Positions 58,165 through 64,000 of a stretch of 64,000 nucleotides of DNA are shown here, piece after piece (the first letter of the stretch is position 1; each line of letters starts with the position of its first letter). The notes beneath the pieces are model-generated. The model was not told the DNA's origin, did not search any database, and worked only from the letters and a program-made list of their open reading frames with translations. Position numbers and translations under genes: made by a program. The stretch lies in the NCBI RefSeq assembly GCF_004765605.1, contig NZ_SRLC01000001.1:2480001-2544000 (forward strand), in the 5' to 3' direction. This stretch comes from Hymenobacter aquaticus. GTDB lineage: Bacteria > Bacteroidota > Bacteroidia > Cytophagales > Hymenobacteraceae.

Positions 58165-58253
58165 CTGTCATCCTGAGCAAAGCGAAGGACCTTACGACAG
58201 CCGAACGATTCGTTCCAGCGTGATAAGGTCCTTCGCTTCGCTCAGGATGACAG
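58165..58253. repeat. Hairpin-family element (type A) between obgE and adk
   Basis: 30-base arms (58165-58194 and 58224-58253) that differ at one base within the loop (GCAAAGC against GCGAAGC). Each arm folds with TCCT/AGGA and GA/GA. The second arm carries the stable GCGAAGC mini-hairpin. Confidence 0.9.
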
Positions 58254-58292
58254 AAATATTCTGCCGCTACCTATGGGGTAGCAGCCGCAAAG

Positions 58293-58919
58293 TTACGCTT
58301 TTACTTCGTCTGCCGCCGTCTGGCTGTCGGCAACGGAAGTAGCCGGCAGGTGCTGATCCACGATTTCGCAGATCTGACCGAAGATATCGTCGATGGCACC
58401 GATGCCGTTGAGGCCGTGAAATTTGCTTTGCTCGGCGTAGTAGCCGGCTACCTGGGCAGTTTCGGTGTTGTATACCGTCACGCGCTTCCGGATTTTGGTT
58501 TCGTCCTGGTCGTCGGGGCGGCCACTGGTTTTGCCGCGCTCCAGCAGGCGCTTTACCAGCTCTTCCTCGGCTACTTCCAGGGCAATCATGCAGCTCACGC
58601 CGGTGTCGTAGCGCTGGGTGAGGGCGTCGAGGCTCTGGGCCTGGGGCACGGTGCGCGGGAAGCCGTCGAAGATAAAGCCGGCGGCCGTGGTGTTGCTGGC
58701 CAGCTGGCTTTCAATCATGCCGATAACCACTTCGTCGGGTACGAGCAGACCTTCGTCCATGAGCTTCTTCGCCCGCAGACCAAGTTCGGTTCCTTGCGTA
58801 ATCTGGGAGCGAAGCAGGTCGCCAGTGGAGAGATGCACGAGGTTGTAACGGGCAATCAGCTTCTGGCTTTGCGTTCCTTTGCCGGCGCCGGGAGGGCCGA
58901 AGAGTACGATATTGAGCAT
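58293..58919 (-). CDS. adk: Adenylate kinase
   Basis: A 208-residue enzyme that interconverts ATP+AMP and 2 ADP. P-loop VLFGPPGAGKGTQSQKL, NMP site HLSTGDLLRSQI, IFDGFPRTVPQAQSL and the LID RLLERGKTSGRPDDQDETKIRKRVTVYNTETAQVAGYYAEQ, short LID without zinc cysteines. A 20-residue tail follows. It lies 112 bases after hpt. Confidence 0.97.
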   Translation of the reverse strand: MLNIVLFGPPGAGKGTQSQKLIARYNLVHLSTGDLLRSQITQGTELGLRAKKLMDEGLLVPDEVVIGMIESQLASNTTAAGFIFDGFPRTVPQAQSLDALTQRYDTGVSCMIALEVAEEELVKRLLERGKTSGRPDDQDETKIRKRVTVYNTETAQVAGYYAEQSKFHGLNGIGAIDDIFGQICEIVDQHLPATSVADSQTAADEVKA

Positions 58920-59031
58920 AAAGCGGGGTATTTCGCGGGGAGAGGAAAAGCGGAGGGAGTTGGGAAAGATAACAAATCGGAAACAAAAGGCTCCTTACGG
59001 CCGCCAACTTGTTTTGGGTGTGCCCATGGGG

Positions 59032-59571
59032 TTAGACGGCAGTGTATACGTCGGGGTAGTTGCGGCCTAAGCCATCATAATCAAGGCCGTAGCCCACAAT
59101 GAAATCGTTCGGGATGCTCAGGCCCACGTAGCGCAGCCCCAGCTCGTGCTGCAGGCACTCGGGCTTGAGAAACAGCGTGGCCACTTCCAGGGAAGCCGGC
59201 TTTTTAGCCTGCAACAGCTCCAGCAACGACTTCATGGTGTGGCCCGTGTCCACGATGTCCTCCAGGATAATCAGGTCGCGGCCGGCCACGTCTTCCTGCA
59301 GGCCCATGATTTCGCGCACGGTGCCGGTGCTGGCAGTGCCCTCGTAGGAGGCGACGCGGATAAAGGCTATTTCGCAGGGCAGCTGAATTTCCTTCAGCAG
59401 ATCGGCTACGAACATGAACGAGCCATTGAGCACTGCTACGAAAAGGGGCTGTTTGCCAGCGTAGTCGCGGTTGATGGAGGCGGCTACCTCACGCACGGCC
59501 GCCGTGATTTGGCTGGCGGTCAGGTAAGGAGCAAACTGCTTGTCGTGCAGCGAGATAGTGGACAATGGCAT
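59032..59571 (-). CDS. hpt: Hypoxanthine phosphoribosyltransferase
   Basis: A 179-residue purine-salvage enzyme. Active site LIILEDIVDTGHTMKSLLELL (PRPP-binding loop) near 100, VAVLNGSFMFVADLLKEI and the C-terminal VGYGLDYDGLGRNYPDV. It converts hypoxanthine (and guanine) with PRPP to IMP or GMP. Upstream -7 box TACCTTTG at 59614-59607. It is the first gene of the hpt-adk-obgE run. Confidence 0.95.
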   Translation of the reverse strand: MPLSTISLHDKQFAPYLTASQITAAVREVAASINRDYAGKQPLFVAVLNGSFMFVADLLKEIQLPCEIAFIRVASYEGTASTGTVREIMGLQEDVAGRDLIILEDIVDTGHTMKSLLELLQAKKPASLEVATLFLKPECLQHELGLRYVGLSIPNDFIVGYGLDYDGLGRNYPDVYTAV

Positions 59572-59606
59572 CCGGGTGGGGTTGGTCCTCAGGGCAAAAT
59601 GCGGGT

Positions 59607-59614
59607 CAAAGGTA
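59607..59614 (-). promoter_or_regulatory. -7 box of hpt
   Basis: TACCTTTG on the minus strand, 35 bases from the hpt ATG. It lies just after the hppA terminator, so hpt starts its own transcript. Confidence 0.55.
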
Positions 59615-59618
59615 GTAC

Positions 59619-59653
59619 AAAAAAGCTGCCCCTCCGGTGAGGAAAGGCAGCTT
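59619..59653 (-). terminator. hppA terminator
   Basis: Minus strand: AAGCTGCC and GGCAGCTT stem with CCTC/GAGG inner part, followed by a T run. Confidence 0.88.
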
Positions 59654-59683
59654 ATCTGTGGGGTAAGGCGGCGGGCTGGGGCC

Positions 59684-61924
<2,241 letters not shown>

Positions 61925-61974
61925 AGAAGCGTGATGGGATTTTAGGAAGGTGGTGGTAGTTGGAAAAGCTTTGT

Positions 61975-62000
61975 GCTTGTAAAATAGAGGTTTTACAAGC
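61975..62000. other. Small inverted repeat upstream of hppA
   Basis: GCTTGTAAAA and complement TTTTACAAGC around TAGAGG, 51 bases upstream of the hppA ATG. It may be an operator or a stem-loop in the leader. Confidence 0.5.
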
Positions 62001-62038
62001 AAATCCAACTCCGTACGCTCCCTTATATCCCGGCGCCC

Positions 62039-62113
62039 CTATACTTTGCGGAAGTAATTAACGGACACCCGCTCGGTGTACCAGTAGAGCAGGTAGCTGC
62101 CGATGGTGACGAC
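62039..62113 (-). pseudogene. Possible remnant of a membrane-protein gene
   Basis: On the minus strand a frame reads VVTIGSYLLYWYTERVSVNYFRKV and then stops. The aromatic membrane-like segment followed by a basic end resembles the C-terminus of acyltransferase-type membrane proteins. No start codon is available and it overlaps the peptidase 3' region. I keep it as a low-confidence remnant. Confidence 0.3.
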
Positions 62114-62130
62114 TGGCGCTCCTGCCCTGC

Positions 62131-63045
62131 TTACAGTTGTTGCATCAGCACCTGATAGAGGGCCAACATGCTGGCAATATCCCGCTTATCTACCAGCTCG
62201 TCAGGCGAATGCACGTGGTCTTCGGGGGCGCCGATGAAGCACCAGTCCCAGGGCTGGGCCCCGTGCTGCAGCTCCTTGGCGTCGGAGCCGCCGCTGCCTT
62301 CCACTTCCAGCTGGTGCGGAATACCGGCCTCGCGGGCAATGCGGCGGATACGGTCCACGTAGGCGCGGCGCGGAATCAGGGAGTCGCGCAGGGAGATGAC
62401 CACGCCCTGCCCGGGGTGCACGCCTTCCGTTACCCAGGTAATGTCGGAAATCAGGGCCTGACGCACCCCGTAGGTTTCGTAGATGTACTTGGCCAGGTAC
62501 GCTACCGAGCCGCCGCCGTGCTCTTCCCAGCAGCTGAAGACCAGAATGCCGTCCTCCAGGGTTTCGGCCAGGCGCAGCGCATTCCAGACGCCAAGGCGGT
62601 TGTCGAGGTAGCACGACTGCACGGTGGTTTCGGTTTCGCGAAAGTCGCAGGCGAAGGTTAGCTCCGTGCCCCGTTCTATTTCGCGGGTGAACTCATAGCC
62701 CAACTCGCCCGTTTGGGTATCGACGGTAAGAGTACAGGCAATATCCCCCTGCGCGTCGTGGCCCACCAGGCGGTAGCCGGTTTCGGCGCGGGGGCCCCCG
62801 ATACGCACCAGCTCTTGCCCGTAGCGAACCGTAAACCCGATACTGTCGATATGCGCGAACACCGCCGTCCGAGGCTTACCAAATACCAGAATAATGCAAT
62901 CCTGAAATCCTTCCCCGGATAACACTTCCGGTTGGACGCGCCACGTACTTTGCTGCTGAGCAATGTAGTTTAGGAGGAATTTAGTGAGTGGGGCCTCATT
63001 GCCAGCCGGAGCAGCTATTTGGCACAAGGTACGTAGAAGGTCCAT
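62131..63045 (-). CDS. M42-like zinc aminopeptidase
   Basis: A 304-residue cytosolic peptidase with the M20/M42 layout: AVFAHIDSIGFTVRYGQE (first metal His-x-Asp), YLDNRLGVWNALRLAE (bridging Asp), EEHGGGSVAYL (catalytic Glu pair), ISDITWVTEGVHPGQGV (metal Asp) and GAPEDHVHSPDELVDKRDI (last His). The layout fits M42-type aminopeptidases; exact substrate unknown. It is monocistronic on the minus strand. Confidence 0.82.
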   Translation of the reverse strand: MDLLRTLCQIAAPAGNEAPLTKFLLNYIAQQQSTWRVQPEVLSGEGFQDCIILVFGKPRTAVFAHIDSIGFTVRYGQELVRIGGPRAETGYRLVGHDAQGDIACTLTVDTQTGELGYEFTREIERGTELTFACDFRETETTVQSCYLDNRLGVWNALRLAETLEDGILVFSCWEEHGGGSVAYLAKYIYETYGVRQALISDITWVTEGVHPGQGVVISLRDSLIPRRAYVDRIRRIAREAGIPHQLEVEGSGGSDAKELQHGAQPWDWCFIGAPEDHVHSPDELVDKRDIASMLALYQVLMQQL

Positions 63046-63155
63046 TGCAGCGCGTTTATTCGTCCAAATCTAGGATAAAAGTCATACTTTAGCTTCTCTG
63101 TTGCGAGGCTTTGGGTTAGCGAAAGCCGCCCGCTCGCCCGCCACCATCCGCTCCC

Positions 63156-64000
63156 ATGATCCAAAAACTCCGTTTTATCCTGTTGCTCCTGCTGCTGCCC
63201 CTGGCGGCGCGGGCCCAGCAGCCCGATACAACCCGTACGCCCGCTCCCATCCGCAAAATCGAGCTGGAGAACGTGGACATTGCGCCCGGAGCCGTCGATA
63301 CCAAGGGCTGGCTGCTGCTGGACAAGGATATTCAGACGGAGCTGGAGGGTGCGGTGCAGAACCTCTACAACTTCAAGTACGACAAGGCCGAAAAGCAGTT
63401 CCGCTCCCTGCGCCGCCGCTACCCCCAGCACCCGATGCCGTACTTTCTGCTGGGCCTAAGCGCCTGGTGGAAAATCGTGCCGACCAACGTTCAGACCAAG
63501 ATTTACGACAAGCCGTTTTTCGCCTACATGGACACGGCCATTACCTACAGTGAGCGGCTGTACGAGGCGGATAACAAGAACTACGAAGCCTGCTTTTTCC
63601 TGTCGGCCGCCTACGGCTTTGATGCCCGCCTGAACGCCGAGCGCAAAAACTGGCGCAAGGCCACCGTGAGCAGCAAGCGCGCCCTCGACTACCTGGAAAA
63701 AAGCAAGGAAGCCAACGGCCTGAGCCCGGAGTTCCTGTTCGGCCAGGCCCTGTTCAACTACTACGCCGTCTGGATTTCGGAAAATTACCCTTTGCTGCGG
63801 CCCGTGCTGCTGTTTTTCCCGAAGGGCAACCGCGCCCTGGGCTTGCAGCAGCTCAAGAGCGTGGCCGACAATGGCTTTTACACCGGTCTGGAAGCCAAGA
63901 CTTTCCTAATGCGCATCCTCAACAACGAGGAAAACAACACGGCCGCCTCGATGCCGGTGGCGCGCTACCTTGCTTCCAATTACCCCGACAACGCCTACTT
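63156..64000 (+). CDS. Secreted TPR-like protein, truncated by the window end
   Basis: From ATG 63156 the frame runs open to the right edge (281 codons so far). Signal peptide MIQKLRFILLLLLLPLAARAQ. After a linker with VDIAPGAVDTKGWLLLDKDIQTELEGAVQNLYNFKYDKAEKQFRSLRRRYPQHPMPYFLLGLSAWW, TPR-like helical pairs follow, as in YEACFFLSAAYGFDARLNAERKNWRKATVSSKRALDYLEKSKEANGL. It is probably a periplasmic or outer-membrane-associated scaffold. Function unknown. The stop lies outside the window. Confidence 0.75.
   Translation, partial: MIQKLRFILLLLLLPLAARAQQPDTTRTPAPIRKIELENVDIAPGAVDTKGWLLLDKDIQTELEGAVQNLYNFKYDKAEKQFRSLRRRYPQHPMPYFLLGLSAWWKIVPTNVQTKIYDKPFFAYMDTAITYSERLYEADNKNYEACFFLSAAYGFDARLNAERKNWRKATVSSKRALDYLEKSKEANGLSPEFLFGQALFNYYAVWISENYPLLRPVLLFFPKGNRALGLQQLKSVADNGFYTGLEAKTFLMRILNNEENNTAASMPVARYLASNYPDNAY

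Overview
The window looks like chromosomal DNA of a GC-rich Bacteroidota, most likely Hymenobacter or a close relative (inference). The reasons are the gene set: a bamD-rpoZ-coaBC-porD-recN-fabI cluster, GH97 and GH3/beta-lactamase fusion enzymes, a Bacteroidota-type omega subunit, BshA, and -7 promoter boxes of the TAnnTTTG type. Coding sequence is dense and GC-rich. I found about 61 genes, no rRNA, no tRNA, no CRISPR array, no insertion sequence and no prophage.

Layout. 1-15.8 kb is a loose accessory stretch: a PIN-domain toxin-antitoxin pair, an orphan barstar-like protein, small secreted or outer-membrane proteins, a PRISE-type reductase, an OprP-like porin, hydrolases, a DoxX protein, a 166-aa HEAGH-motif protein and the C-terminal processing protease Prc. 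15.9-24.8 kb (minus strand) is a cell-envelope and coenzyme cluster: ostA-like, bamD, rpoZ, coaC, coaB, porD, recN, fabI. It is interrupted by an AT-rich islet carrying a CdiI-like immunity gene. 24.9-32 kb holds tilS, mdh, an AlkD-like protein, two tandem rhomboid proteases and mutL. 32-44 kb holds a GH3/serine-hydrolase fusion, bshA, an A-type Fe-S carrier, an RsbQ-like hydrolase, a penicillin acylase and a GH97 glucosidase. 44-53 kb has small enzymes, glpD, ChaN, a Nat-type ABC exporter and an ECF sigma/membrane-protein pair. 53-63 kb has map, grpE-dnaJ, a GIY-YIG protein, obgE-adk-hpt, a membrane pyrophosphatase and an M42-like peptidase. A TPR-like protein runs off the right edge.

The most striking content lies between the genes. 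Six loci carry a dispersed hairpin family whose ten arms differ in sequence but keep the same fold: a compensated 4-5 bp stem, GA/GA flanks, 2 bp and a short loop, often the d(GCGAAGC) mini-hairpin. One of these elements sits exactly between coaC and coaB, which are normally one fused gene. A second layer of short word repeats forms inverted pairs and reaches the stop codons of bamD, recN and glpD. There are two periodic arrays, one of six 12-bp sites spaced exactly 42 bp apart and one of 21-bp units. Paired TGTAATCTATT hairpins lie upstream of the ECF sigma gene, and mutL and the GH3 gene share a symmetric leader region. I did not find a complete new defence or biosynthetic system. The best candidates for something undescribed are the covarying hairpin family, the 42-bp array and the 56.4-kb GIY-YIG protein.
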